Source: Candidatus Solibacter sp.
Lineage (GTDB): Bacteria; Acidobacteriota; Terriglobia; Bryobacterales; Bryobacteraceae
Assembly: GCA_013822245.1 (NCBI GenBank)
Contig: PNKE01000024.1
Coordinates: forward strand, 24,168 to 88,167
Length of the DNA stretch: 64,000 bases
Direction of reading: 5' to 3'
Shown: one piece after another, positions 50,965-60,032 of the stretch
Layout: each line of letters opens with the position of its first letter
Position numbering within the stretch: the stretch's first letter is position 1
Position numbers and translations under genes: made by a program
Notes under the pieces: generated by a model
The model's database searches: none
The model's input: only the letters and a program-made list of their open reading frames with translations
What the model was told of the DNA's origin: nothing

Positions 50965-51705
50965 ATGGCCAAGAACCTAAAAGTCGGCGACACGGTATAC
51001 ATCCCGTGGGCAAGACTGAATCTTGAGTTGGATGCGAATGCTCAACCCTCGGCGATTGCACGAGCGGAGATTGTCGGCCAGGAAAATCGGACGATCCAGC
51101 TCAGAATCCGCGGCTTGCCTGATCCTGTGACAATCGCCACCTCGGCTGTCCACGACAACGCGGGGATAGCAGTCATCAGAATCGGGGACTATTCAACGGA
51201 GACGACCCTTCTGGATCCCCTGGCTAAGTCCGTTCTCCAGTATTGCCGCCTCTTAGTCAACGACGACAGTCTGCGGATGATGGAACTCAGAACAGAGACC
51301 GAGCTGACAGAGTTCTGGGGCAAGAATCATGGTGCCTATCGTCACGTGGTTTTGATTGGGCATGGAGGGCCTGACGGTCTGACGTTCGGCACCAACATCG
51401 TCCCGGCAGACAGGTTGGGCAGTATCTTCTCTCAGCGAGGTCAGACGAAGAAGATCTTCATTTCGCTCTGCTGCAAGACGGGCGTCGCTGGGTTCGGGAA
51501 GGTCTTTTCGCGGTCCACAGGCTGCGAGTCGATCATCGCCCCATTCCAAAGTATTCATGGGGCGATCGCTTCACAGTTCTGCCAGACGCTCCTGGCCTAC
51601 CATCTTTTGGAAGGTAGAACGACGAAAGTGGCGTTTACGAAAGCCCAGAAACTGGTTCCCGGCGGGGCGACGTTCCGGCTCTGGCAGAAAGGAGAGATAC
51701 AGTGA
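50965..51705 (+). CDS. Clan-CD caspase/CHAT-like cysteine protease
   Basis: 246 aa. RHVVLIGHGGPDGLTFG with His133 followed by KKIFISLCCKTG with Cys169/Cys170 is the H-G...C dyad pattern of caspase/CHAT folds, and the helices after it (GAIASQFCQTLLAYHLLEG) also fit. The first 80 residues form a small beta-rich domain (AKNLKVGDTVYIPWARLNL) like an SH3/KOW type. AAGGAG lies 8 nt before the ATG. It follows the methylase by 37 nt and precedes a TPR-PIN protein. Proteases with TPR partners are known immune effectors (for example TPR-CHAT in Craspase), so a protease triggered by its TPR partner is a plausible idea. Confidence 0.72.
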   Translation: MAKNLKVGDTVYIPWARLNLELDANAQPSAIARAEIVGQENRTIQLRIRGLPDPVTIATSAVHDNAGIAVIRIGDYSTETTLLDPLAKSVLQYCRLLVNDDSLRMMELRTETELTEFWGKNHGAYRHVVLIGHGGPDGLTFGTNIVPADRLGSIFSQRGQTKKIFISLCCKTGVAGFGKVFSRSTGCESIIAPFQSIHGAIASQFCQTLLAYHLLEGRTTKVAFTKAQKLVPGGATFRLWQKGEIQ

Positions 51706-51855
51706 TTTGCACTCTTCGCCGTGAGCTACCACTTCCACTACCAAGAACCGCTCTCTTCCGACTGCCTGGATGCGGCGTCCGTTCCAAGCCAGTCCGTCTC
51801 GACCCGCCACCCGGCGACTCGCCCGTCGCCCGCGAACAAGAACTCTGAGCGTCCC

Positions 51856-54800
51856 ATGCCGGAACTGACCACCATACTTGTGGCCCTGAAATCAGTCGCA
51901 CCAGCACTACTTAAGGCTGCTCCTTGGTTGTGGAAGACACTACCTCGCAATACCCCGATCGGAAAGGCAATAGCGGTCACGGTGGGGCAGTATTCATCAC
52001 GGATCCCCTCGTTTGAGGCAGATCTTGAGGCGTGGGTCATGTGCGACGCCTTTCGGGCTCATGTCGAAGCCATTGAGGGCGGTGCACTCATCGGTGCCGA
52101 CGCGTCCCATGTTGATCTATTCATCAGAACGACAGGCTGCGGCCTCGGACTTAGCTCGCCGGAAACTGTCGCGGAAGGTCTAGGTTTCTTCTACAGCGAG
52201 CTTTGCGGGCAACTCCTCGATGGCGAGCATGGTATGCGGTTCCTCGGAACAATGGTCCAGACACAAAATCGCGAGATGATGGACCTCCTCAAATCCCGGC
52301 CGGGACCTGGTACAGAATCTCTTTCTTACCGCCCCGCCGTTGAGACGGACGCTACAAGCCGCGCCACCACTGAAGAGGATCGTAAAGCGAACATAACGCT
52401 CGATTCGATCAAGGTTCTCATTGACACCAGGAGGACTTCTGCCGCGCTCAGTCTGCTAGCAACACTGCAGGATTCCGTTGATAAAGGCCACGTGTCGTCT
52501 CCTGTCCGATTCCGCTTTATCGTGAACAAGGGCGTCTGCCTGATGCTCGAAGGAAAGTGGGACGAGGCGGAGGCAGAATTCGAGGCGGCACAAATCCTCG
52601 AGCCCAACAACCGTAAAGCTCTAATCAACCTGGCACAGGTCGCACATTTCAGAGGTCGCCAGAACGAGGCCCTCGCGTATGTAGAGCGCGTGCTTAGCCA
52701 AGACCCATCTGACCCAAGCGCGAACGCCTTGCGCCTGGCTTGCCTCTACGAACTCGGCAGAGGGGACGAAGTACAGGCCGCTCTGGAGGCCCAACCGGCG
52801 CTGGCAGACGACGGAGTCGTCCTGTATACGCTTGCCTACATTGCGCTCGATCAGCAGAAGTTCGACGAGGCTGAGCTTTACCTGCGACGGCACAACAAGG
52901 TGGACGAAACGTATCCGGAGGCCTGGGAGATGCTGGGGAGGGCCATAGTCATCCCCGCACAGCGGCAACTCCAACAGACTGCAGCGTCCACCAACCGGAT
53001 CCCCGATGATCTGAGAGAGCGAATCGAGGAGGCAGAGAGCTGCTTCACTCGTGCGGAAGAACTGTTGCAGGCCGCTGATTCTCGACGAGAACTGAAGCTG
53101 ACGGCAATGAACCGAGGCGTGGCACGGACGCTGCTTGGCCACTTTGAAGCCGCCCGTCAAGATTTTGAAACGGCACTTCGAATCGACCCTTCGATGGAGG
53201 ATTTAAAGCGCAATCTCGGGTCCCTCTGCCTGCACATGGGGAAGCCTGCTGAAGCGCTCCAATTTTTCGAGCAAATTCAATCCTCGGCACTTCGGGCGGA
53301 AGTATCCCCGCTGATGGCGGCCGCCTACCTCGCGCTCAAGCAGCCTGCGTCGGCACGAGCAGTACTTGCTCCGATCATCGATTCGGACCATCCAGATGAG
53401 AAGCTTTTCGTCGAGGATTTGTACATCCAGGCCTGCCAGAAAATGGGTGAAACGGTGGAGTGTGAGGCTCGTCTGGCCTCCCTCTCGTCACGTTCGGGCA
53501 GCCCCGCCGCCCGCAGGATCGAAGCCGATTACCACGTTCGACAGCGTAATTGGGATCAGGCTATTACTTGCGCCCGACAAGCCGCTGAGTTGGCGCCTGA
53601 TCCACTCAAGCCGCGATATCAACTGATGCTTGCAGACACGCTATTCCGCGCCGACAGATTTGGCGAGGCTGCCGAGATCTATCAACTCCTGCCGATTCCC
53701 TCAGACGAATCCTCTGAATCACGTCAGCGGCTGATCTCCTTATACAATTCTGGCAGGCTCCAGAAGGCTCTTGAGGTGGCTCAGGCAGTGCGAAATGGAG
53801 GGTCCGCAATCGCCGATTTTTCGGAAATCGAAGCACTCGTATTTGAGCGGGCTGGATCCCCAGCGACCGCAAACCGTCTGCGATCCGAATTGCTTGATGC
53901 TGGGGCACATCCTGAACGACAGAAGCTCAGGATGGCCATCAACCATTTCCGCATGGGCGAGAATGATCACGCAGCTTCACGGACTCTCGATGTCAGCCTC
54001 GACTCCATAGCTTCGGATTCCGAGTCGCTTCGAGATGCGGCAATGCTCCGGACGCTGCTTGGGCTGCCAGACGCGCTTGTCTTCGCGTATCGGCTACTGC
54101 AGCAAGACCCGAATAGCCCTGAGGCTCACGTGTTTTATGTCAATACCTTCTTGCGCCGGGAGGAAGTCGATCACAGTCTTCTTAATCCAGAGACTGTGGG
54201 CAAGGATTGCGAGGTCGCGCTTTGCCGAGGCGCGGAGAAGCAAGCTCTGACCATCGTCGAAGGAGAAAGTGACACTGCAAAGGACTGGATCTCGACCGAA
54301 CATGATCTGGCAAAGCACTTGGTCGGCAAACGTGCCGGCGACAAGTTTCGATTCCCAGAGGGCGAGCCGACGGAGGCTGAGTACGAGATCAAGGGAGTGC
54401 AGAGCAAGTACGTCCGGGCTTTCCAAGAGTGCATGGGGCGCTTCAACGTTCGATTCCCTGCTCACTACGGCTTAACGCGTATTGATGTAAAAGATGACGA
54501 CATCACGCAGATTGTCCTCATGCTGGAGCGGCAGAGAGCCCACGCCGACCTCATACTCAGCTTCTACAGTAACGGCCAACTCCCGTCATGCGCCGCCGCT
54601 CGACTGTTCGGCAAATCCGATGTGGAGACATTCCGTGCACTTGTGCAGGATCCGCGGATCAAGGTGCTGAGCTACTACGGGAGTCTTGCCCGAATGGGAG
54701 AAGAGACTGCTGCGCTATCGGTTGCGAGGGCTATCCTTTTGGAGGCGTCGGCGCTTGTGACGCTCCAGTCATTGGGGCTTTTGCTCAAAGTCGCCGCGGC

Positions 54801-55647
54801 TGTTGATCGTGTCTGCGTGACACAGCAGCAGGTCGATGCACTGGCCGAAGCAGTTGCGAGCCTCTTCCCAGAAAAACAGACTGGCCACCTGTTTAGCGAT
54901 AGCCCTGGCCATATACAGATGGTTAGTAGGACTTCGGAAGAGGCCATTCGGGAGCAGGGCTTTTATCAGCAACTGCTCAGTTTTGTGCGCACCAACTGTC
55001 AGGTGCTCGCGCCGGGCGGGGAGGTTGGGCTCGGTCACTTCGGGAAAGTCGAGGACCAGAGCATTCTTGGCAGTGCCGCGCTCTCTGCAATCTCGACATC
55101 TGCAGAATCAGGGATCCTCCTGGTATCGGATGACCTCCCCCTTCGCTCCTTGGCGCGGAACTCCTACGCGGTGGTCACAGCCGGAACGTTGTCGCTTCTG
55201 AAGTGTCTTCGGACTCGTTCAGTAATCTCGGAGGATGAATACCACGAGGCTGTCCAATGGCTGGTCGGAAGGGGCTTCAGCTTCGTGTCAGTCGACAACC
55301 GCGATCTCATCTGGGTCCTTAAACGCAATGGCTGGTCCCCGAAAGGTGAAGTGGCGGCAATCCTGCAGGCCTTGACCGGGCCGGGCTGTAACCAGCAGGA
55401 CGCTCTCAGTGTTGGCCTCGATGTATTGCACGAGATCTGGGCTGAGCCGCTTCCACCTGCAACTCAACAGCTGACCTCCGATCTTCTCCTTCTCGCGCTG
55501 GTCACGGGGCGAAATGGGCTGGAGGTCCTCCACGCACTTGAGGCTATGAACCGCCGCCGATCACTCATCTGGACGCCGGCCACGGAGCAAATCCGAAGTG
55601 TGATCCGAAGTTGGCGATCAAACCGGGGGAGGTCAATCCTGAACTAG
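51856..55647 (+). CDS. Giant TPR protein with GreA/B C-terminal-like and PIN-like domains
   Basis: About 1263 aa from the ATG at 51856; a GTG at 51721 opens an extra 45 residues without a natural look. An N-terminal helix bundle is followed by repeated TPR units (for example KALINLAQVAHFRGRQNEALAYVERVLSQDP and AMNRGVARTLLGHFEAARQDFETALRIDP). Near residue 810, DWISTEHDLAKHLVGKRAGDKF resembles the C-terminal FKBP-like part of GreA/GreB. The end contains VSDDLPLRSLARN in a region resembling a PIN RNase core. TPR-GreAB-C-PIN layouts are associated with bacterial conflict systems. It probably senses a protein and cuts RNA, or regulates the adjacent protease; the details are inference. Confidence 0.7.
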   Translation: MPELTTILVALKSVAPALLKAAPWLWKTLPRNTPIGKAIAVTVGQYSSRIPSFEADLEAWVMCDAFRAHVEAIEGGALIGADASHVDLFIRTTGCGLGLSSPETVAEGLGFFYSELCGQLLDGEHGMRFLGTMVQTQNREMMDLLKSRPGPGTESLSYRPAVETDATSRATTEEDRKANITLDSIKVLIDTRRTSAALSLLATLQDSVDKGHVSSPVRFRFIVNKGVCLMLEGKWDEAEAEFEAAQILEPNNRKALINLAQVAHFRGRQNEALAYVERVLSQDPSDPSANALRLACLYELGRGDEVQAALEAQPALADDGVVLYTLAYIALDQQKFDEAELYLRRHNKVDETYPEAWEMLGRAIVIPAQRQLQQTAASTNRIPDDLRERIEEAESCFTRAEELLQAADSRRELKLTAMNRGVARTLLGHFEAARQDFETALRIDPSMEDLKRNLGSLCLHMGKPAEALQFFEQIQSSALRAEVSPLMAAAYLALKQPASARAVLAPIIDSDHPDEKLFVEDLYIQACQKMGETVECEARLASLSSRSGSPAARRIEADYHVRQRNWDQAITCARQAAELAPDPLKPRYQLMLADTLFRADRFGEAAEIYQLLPIPSDESSESRQRLISLYNSGRLQKALEVAQAVRNGGSAIADFSEIEALVFERAGSPATANRLRSELLDAGAHPERQKLRMAINHFRMGENDHAASRTLDVSLDSIASDSESLRDAAMLRTLLGLPDALVFAYRLLQQDPNSPEAHVFYVNTFLRREEVDHSLLNPETVGKDCEVALCRGAEKQALTIVEGESDTAKDWISTEHDLAKHLVGKRAGDKFRFPEGEPTEAEYEIKGVQSKYVRAFQECMGRFNVRFPAHYGLTRIDVKDDDITQIVLMLERQRAHADLILSFYSNGQLPSCAAARLFGKSDVETFRALVQDPRIKVLSYYGSLARMGEETAALSVARAILLEASALVTLQSLGLLLKVAAAVDRVCVTQQQVDALAEAVASLFPEKQTGHLFSDSPGHIQMVSRTSEEAIREQGFYQQLLSFVRTNCQVLAPGGEVGLGHFGKVEDQSILGSAALSAISTSAESGILLVSDDLPLRSLARNSYAVVTAGTLSLLKCLRTRSVISEDEYHEAVQWLVGRGFSFVSVDNRDLIWVLKRNGWSPKGEVAAILQALTGPGCNQQDALSVGLDVLHEIWAEPLPPATQQLTSDLLLLALVTGRNGLEVLHALEAMNRRRSLIWTPATEQIRSVIRSWRSNRGRSILN

Positions 55648-55728
55648 GCACCAGATTCGTCCGGCCAGCGGAGGAAGTCGTTGCGAGAGTTCACTTGATC
55701 CCGCCAGACCTGATAGGTTGATTCCAGA

Positions 55729-56937
55729 ATGCCCAACGAGAACTCACTACTTCCACCGACAATTCATTTGGGGTATCTGCCGGAACAACACGTGATTGCC
55801 CAAGTTCTGCGGGCGCGTGAGAGCATCCGCTTCGTCGGACCGGGACTCTCTGCTGAGTTGGCTCAGGTACTCGCATCTCGGTGGAATGAGTTGGGACCAG
55901 CAGCCGTCGAGGTGGTCGTTGATGCCGCCGCTGATCTGTGCCGGCTTGGCTACTGCGACTGCGAAGCACTCAACATCCTGAGGAAGACGGCAGTTCAATT
56001 GGGTACGACTGTCCACCGGCAAAGCGGGGTGAGGCTGTGTGTTCTGGAGATTGACGGAGAGCGCATCATCTTCCCGCCTACGCCCCGCCTGGTCGAGGAA
56101 TCCAAACCCAACGCCGCATCCATCATATTGGCCCCGAACCAGGGCGACAGTCTGCATGAACAGATTCTGGCACCGCGAGCACTCGCTCCGAGTCCGCTCG
56201 AAGCCGCAGTCGTCCTGACGGTCGCTGCGGATCTTAAGGACAGTCCTCCGCAGCCGTTCGACCTAGCGCGTCAGGTGCGAGTGCTCAGTACCAAGTTTCA
56301 GTTTGTCGAATTCAGCCTCCAGAAGGCAGCGCTCTCCCGCAGGCGCGTTGCCGTGCCGCCAGACTTGCTCGGCCTGGGTTCCGACAAGGCAACCGAAGAA
56401 CTGCTCCGCGCGAATTTCCAGCTCGTTGGCAAGGAAGATGATGTTTCCGGTGAGCACCTTCTGAAGAGGCGGGATGAGATTGAGAAGACGTATCTAGTCA
56501 ACCTCGCGCACTTCGGGAAGATCATCTTGCAGGGCAACCGGGAAGCATTCGAGAGGGCGGTCCTTGAACTACGGGACGAGGTCAAGAAGTTCCAGTACAC
56601 CGCGAGCCTCAAGCTGGACGAAACTATCATGAAGAACTGTGATGAGGTCGTCGTTCGGCTGCTGCCCATCGTGAAGCAGAAGCCTCCAGTTCGGTGGCTA
56701 GCGACCCTTGGGGGCAACCCTTCCGATGATCAGTTACGTCGACGTTTGGAGGAGGACCTTCAGGCGGCATATAAGAACGCGTCCCATTACTTGGGCCGGA
56801 TTGAAATCCGCCTAATCTTCAAAGACATTACGGTTCAGATGCTGCGCGATGACGAATTCCGCAAAGCGGCTGAGAAGGCGAAGCTCTATTTGAACGAGAT
56901 GTATGAGGAGTATGGAGCGGCCAGAGAGCGGCTGTAG
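55729..56937 (+). CDS. Hypothetical protein of the helicase/PLD module
   Basis: 402 aa. I do not recognise the family with certainty. The first 120 residues (YLPEQHVIAQVLRARESIRFVGPGL, VEVVVDAAADLCRLG, VRLCVLEIDGERIIFPP) look like an inactive phospholipase-D-fold lobe without H-x-K. The rest is helical and charged. It is 25 nt before the DUF6361-like gene and oriented with it, so it belongs to the same transcript. It may be an adaptor for the module. Confidence 0.6.
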   Translation: MPNENSLLPPTIHLGYLPEQHVIAQVLRARESIRFVGPGLSAELAQVLASRWNELGPAAVEVVVDAAADLCRLGYCDCEALNILRKTAVQLGTTVHRQSGVRLCVLEIDGERIIFPPTPRLVEESKPNAASIILAPNQGDSLHEQILAPRALAPSPLEAAVVLTVAADLKDSPPQPFDLARQVRVLSTKFQFVEFSLQKAALSRRRVAVPPDLLGLGSDKATEELLRANFQLVGKEDDVSGEHLLKRRDEIEKTYLVNLAHFGKIILQGNREAFERAVLELRDEVKKFQYTASLKLDETIMKNCDEVVVRLLPIVKQKPPVRWLATLGGNPSDDQLRRRLEEDLQAAYKNASHYLGRIEIRLIFKDITVQMLRDDEFRKAAEKAKLYLNEMYEEYGAARERL

Positions 56938-56962
56938 CTAGCCCCGCACGTTCCACAGACAC

Positions 56963-58195
56963 ATGGAACCGTCATATGGATGGACGTTGCTCTCGCCCGA
57001 GGCGATTCGACGCGCGGAGGCGCGTATGCGCGAAGACACAAAGGGTGTCCGCGATGAGATTGGCTTCCTTTTCCTCCACCAGGCCTATGCAGATCGCTTC
57101 TTCCCAGGCACGTCCGTACAGCAAACCCGATTGCGGTACGCCCTGTTCGTGCCATGGATCTACGAGAAGATATCGGCACTTGATGCCAAACGACGAAGAC
57201 AGCAGCCGATTGAAAAGCTCGTACTCGATGAAGAGGTGCGGCTAACGGGCCGCCTGCTCGAATCCAACGAAGAAGACGGCGTCATCGGCAAGCGGGTGTG
57301 GAATCAGCAGCGAGCGAGTGCGCAGCCTGCGACGATGGTCTACTGGTCGGCTTTGGGGGCGTGGGGGATTCTGCGCAGACTGGAAGACTCCTCCCTCCCT
57401 TCAAGGAGTGCCGTACATCGGTTGCTCGGGAGAGACTGGCTCCGCGTTCATGTCCGTGACGAAGAGGGCATTCCTATAGATGAAGCTCACAACCTGTTCG
57501 TGACCCTCCCAAAGCCCCCCGACGGGTGGAAGAACCAGGCTGCCCCCATAACCTTTAGGTTGACAGAAGAGGAGCATGACTTCCTCCAACGCCAGATCCT
57601 GACGACGCGCCGACAGGGTACGACAGAGCCATCCTTGCTCGCACGGCTGGCCGAGAATCCTGGTGTGGCCAGACCGGCAAAGAACGCTTGGGATTGGGCG
57701 GTTGTGTCTGTGGCGGATGAAGGGGACAAGGCCGCATTGGGTCGCGCGCGCCGGGCCGCCGCGATGGCGGCCATTGGGCGCGCTCTCTACTCATACCTCG
57801 TCGAAGAGCTTCGGGCTCGCCGCGATGGGCTGCCTACCTCAGACCGACATCGCAAATACCTGCCAACGATGCTCCACCGTCACCAGAAGGCTGCTCTCGA
57901 TCTCGACATCTCCGCTATGATTCAAGACACTTCTGCGCTGCCTGGCTTTTTTGTGACGGTGCTCAAAGAGACACAGGGTTGGCTGCGCGACCCGCGGGAT
58001 CCCACGAAGTTGCTTGAACTCTATGCCTCAACCGAGCGTCGACGAAAGGGCAACCGCGCTCGCCTGGTTTCCACGCCACTGGGCCGGCAGCGGCGTGCCG
58101 AATGGGACAACCAGCAGCACCCTCTTGCGGAGCAGTTGCACTATCGGTGGGCCCGAGTCCATCGGATTCTGGGCGATCTGGAGGAGCATGACTGA
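56963..58195 (+). CDS. DUF6361-like protein
   Basis: 410 aa. The N-terminus (YGWTLLSPEAIRRAEARM, DEIGFLFLHQAYADRFFPGTSVQQTRLRYALFVPWIYEKI) matches the family I recall as DUF6361: helical proteins found in defence neighbourhoods with PLD and helicase genes. No catalytic motif is recognised. It overlaps the PLD gene by 8 nt. Confidence 0.65.
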   Translation: MEPSYGWTLLSPEAIRRAEARMREDTKGVRDEIGFLFLHQAYADRFFPGTSVQQTRLRYALFVPWIYEKISALDAKRRRQQPIEKLVLDEEVRLTGRLLESNEEDGVIGKRVWNQQRASAQPATMVYWSALGAWGILRRLEDSSLPSRSAVHRLLGRDWLRVHVRDEEGIPIDEAHNLFVTLPKPPDGWKNQAAPITFRLTEEEHDFLQRQILTTRRQGTTEPSLLARLAENPGVARPAKNAWDWAVVSVADEGDKAALGRARRAAAMAAIGRALYSYLVEELRARRDGLPTSDRHRKYLPTMLHRHQKAALDLDISAMIQDTSALPGFFVTVLKETQGWLRDPRDPTKLLELYASTERRRKGNRARLVSTPLGRQRRAEWDNQQHPLAEQLHYRWARVHRILGDLEEHD

Positions 58196-60032
58196 CGATC
58201 AGCACTGGGGCAGCTTTCCGTTCTTGCGGGTGTTGCGGCCTGAACCCGGTGAGAGTGTTGAGGGGGCGATCATCGCCACCTACTCGGTCGATCTCGTTGT
58301 TGTCGCGGCAGCCCTTCTTGCCCTGGTGGAGTTGGACGACGATCGCGGGTCAGGGAGCAAGGTGGATTTCGCCAATGCGTTCGATCGGCTCCACGGGAGG
58401 TTCAGTGTCGTGTGCCAACGTGGCAGGACAATTTCCCCCGGACGTAATGTGCTCGTGCTCAAGCTGATGGACCGGTTCCTCAAAGAAGTGGACGCGGATG
58501 AACGTCAATATGCCTGGCACCCGAAGGTTGCTCTCGTGTGGCTGCGAGATCAGGCCGGGGCTCTGCGATGGCGTCTTTGGCTCGGGAGCCGGAACCTGAC
58601 GAAATCGACGGCTTGGGAACTGGGATTGACGCTGACGAGCGTTGAGAAGGGAGGGCAGTCGATTCCTGGGATCGCGCGACTCGGAGAGGTTGTTGGCGAG
58701 AAGGCCGGTCTCGCGGAGTGGGACGGCACCAGGCTCCGTCGGGAGCTCGAACGTGTTCGATGGGCCGTCCCGCGCGGCATTGCCGTAAAGGACATCCACT
58801 TTTTTGATGTCGGCGAGACGCACACGCTTCCGGCCGAGCCTGCCGGGCTGAAGAGGCTGGTGGTTGTTAGCCCGTATCTTGATGGGGCTTTTATCGGGTC
58901 GCTTGGGCGCTGGGGCGACGTCAATTGCGAGAGGATTCTCGTTTCCACGCTTCCCGAGTTGATGAAGCTCTCCCAACAAAAGTCGGCACCGCTCTCCAAC
59001 TTCGCATTAGGGCTTCGTTATCTCGATGCCCCTTGCGAAATTGAAGCAGACCTCGATGTTGCTTCTCCAGCGGACACTCCGCCAGGAACAGACGAAGAGC
59101 CTGAATCGCGGGCATTGCATGCGAAGTTGATCTACGCCGAACACCGCGGAGGGAGAACGCTTTGGGTAGGAAGCGCGAACGCGACCGGCAGGGCCTGGTC
59201 GGGCCCGAACTCGGAGGTAATCGCCTGCTTGTCAGCCGATGCTGACGTGGCGAAGGGACTGAACGCTTTCTTGAACGCTGAGACCAGTATCGTGGACGCG
59301 GAGCTACTGGCGGCTGTGGAAGCTCAAGATTGTGAGCAGGAGCGGCTGGACACGATTAGATGCGAATTGGCGGCGACTTGGAATCTGAAGCAGGAGCGGC
59401 GCTCCGGCGAGTTGTGGTTGTGCGGTGACTATGACCCGCACGTGCTGGCTGACGATCTTCAGGTGAGGGTAGCGGCGCTCGGTGGCCCATGGGTGGACTG
59501 GCCTGCGAAATCCGCCGCCGAACATCTCCATTGCGCCGGCCTCGCCCACGAGACCGAATTGGTCGTGGTCTTCCTGCGGATCGGCACAAGGGAAACCCAG
59601 TGGGTTCAACTTGCGCGGATAACTGGCTTTCAGCCTGCCGAACGTGATCGGAAGCTTCTCGCGCAGTACCTCGATGCAAGGACCTTTCTTGCTTGGATTC
59701 GAAGCCTGCTGGATCAGTCCATTTGTGGCGAGGGAGGCGGCGATTGGGACGGCGACCAAAGGACGCCACATCCTGTGCGGCGGAACGGCTCTGATCCTGA
59801 TGTGGCCGCTTGGGCTCCCAGTCTCGAACAGGCACTCAAGGCGTGGCTCCGGGATCCAGACCAACTACGGCAAGTGGACGACCTGATCACCCGCTATCTC
59901 GATTCCATTCATCAGGCACAAATATCGGAGACTCCTGACCCAGAGTCGCGGGCGCTCGGCGAGATCCGCCGCGTGTGGCCGGTCGTCCGCCGGGAACTCA
60001 TTCCAGATCGCACGGAGCGCTCTCGACGATGA
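58188..60032 (+). CDS. Phospholipase D-fold nuclease-like protein
   Basis: 614 aa from the ATG at 58188, with GGAGGAG upstream. Two PLD half-sites are present: WHPKVALVWL at His111/Lys113 with GSRNLT (133-138), and LHAKLIYAE near His311 with GSANATGRAWSGPNSE. Pairs of H-x-K sites make one active site in nucleases of this family; the usual Asp after H-x-K is missing in both. PLD proteins are parts of DISARM (DrmC), Dpd and Mokosh-type defence systems. Its stop overlaps the helicase start (ATGA), so nuclease and helicase are made together. Confidence 0.82.
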   Translation: MTDDQHWGSFPFLRVLRPEPGESVEGAIIATYSVDLVVVAAALLALVELDDDRGSGSKVDFANAFDRLHGRFSVVCQRGRTISPGRNVLVLKLMDRFLKEVDADERQYAWHPKVALVWLRDQAGALRWRLWLGSRNLTKSTAWELGLTLTSVEKGGQSIPGIARLGEVVGEKAGLAEWDGTRLRRELERVRWAVPRGIAVKDIHFFDVGETHTLPAEPAGLKRLVVVSPYLDGAFIGSLGRWGDVNCERILVSTLPELMKLSQQKSAPLSNFALGLRYLDAPCEIEADLDVASPADTPPGTDEEPESRALHAKLIYAEHRGGRTLWVGSANATGRAWSGPNSEVIACLSADADVAKGLNAFLNAETSIVDAELLAAVEAQDCEQERLDTIRCELAATWNLKQERRSGELWLCGDYDPHVLADDLQVRVAALGGPWVDWPAKSAAEHLHCAGLAHETELVVVFLRIGTRETQWVQLARITGFQPAERDRKLLAQYLDARTFLAWIRSLLDQSICGEGGGDWDGDQRTPHPVRRNGSDPDVAAWAPSLEQALKAWLRDPDQLRQVDDLITRYLDSIHQAQISETPDPESRALGEIRRVWPVVRRELIPDRTERSRR

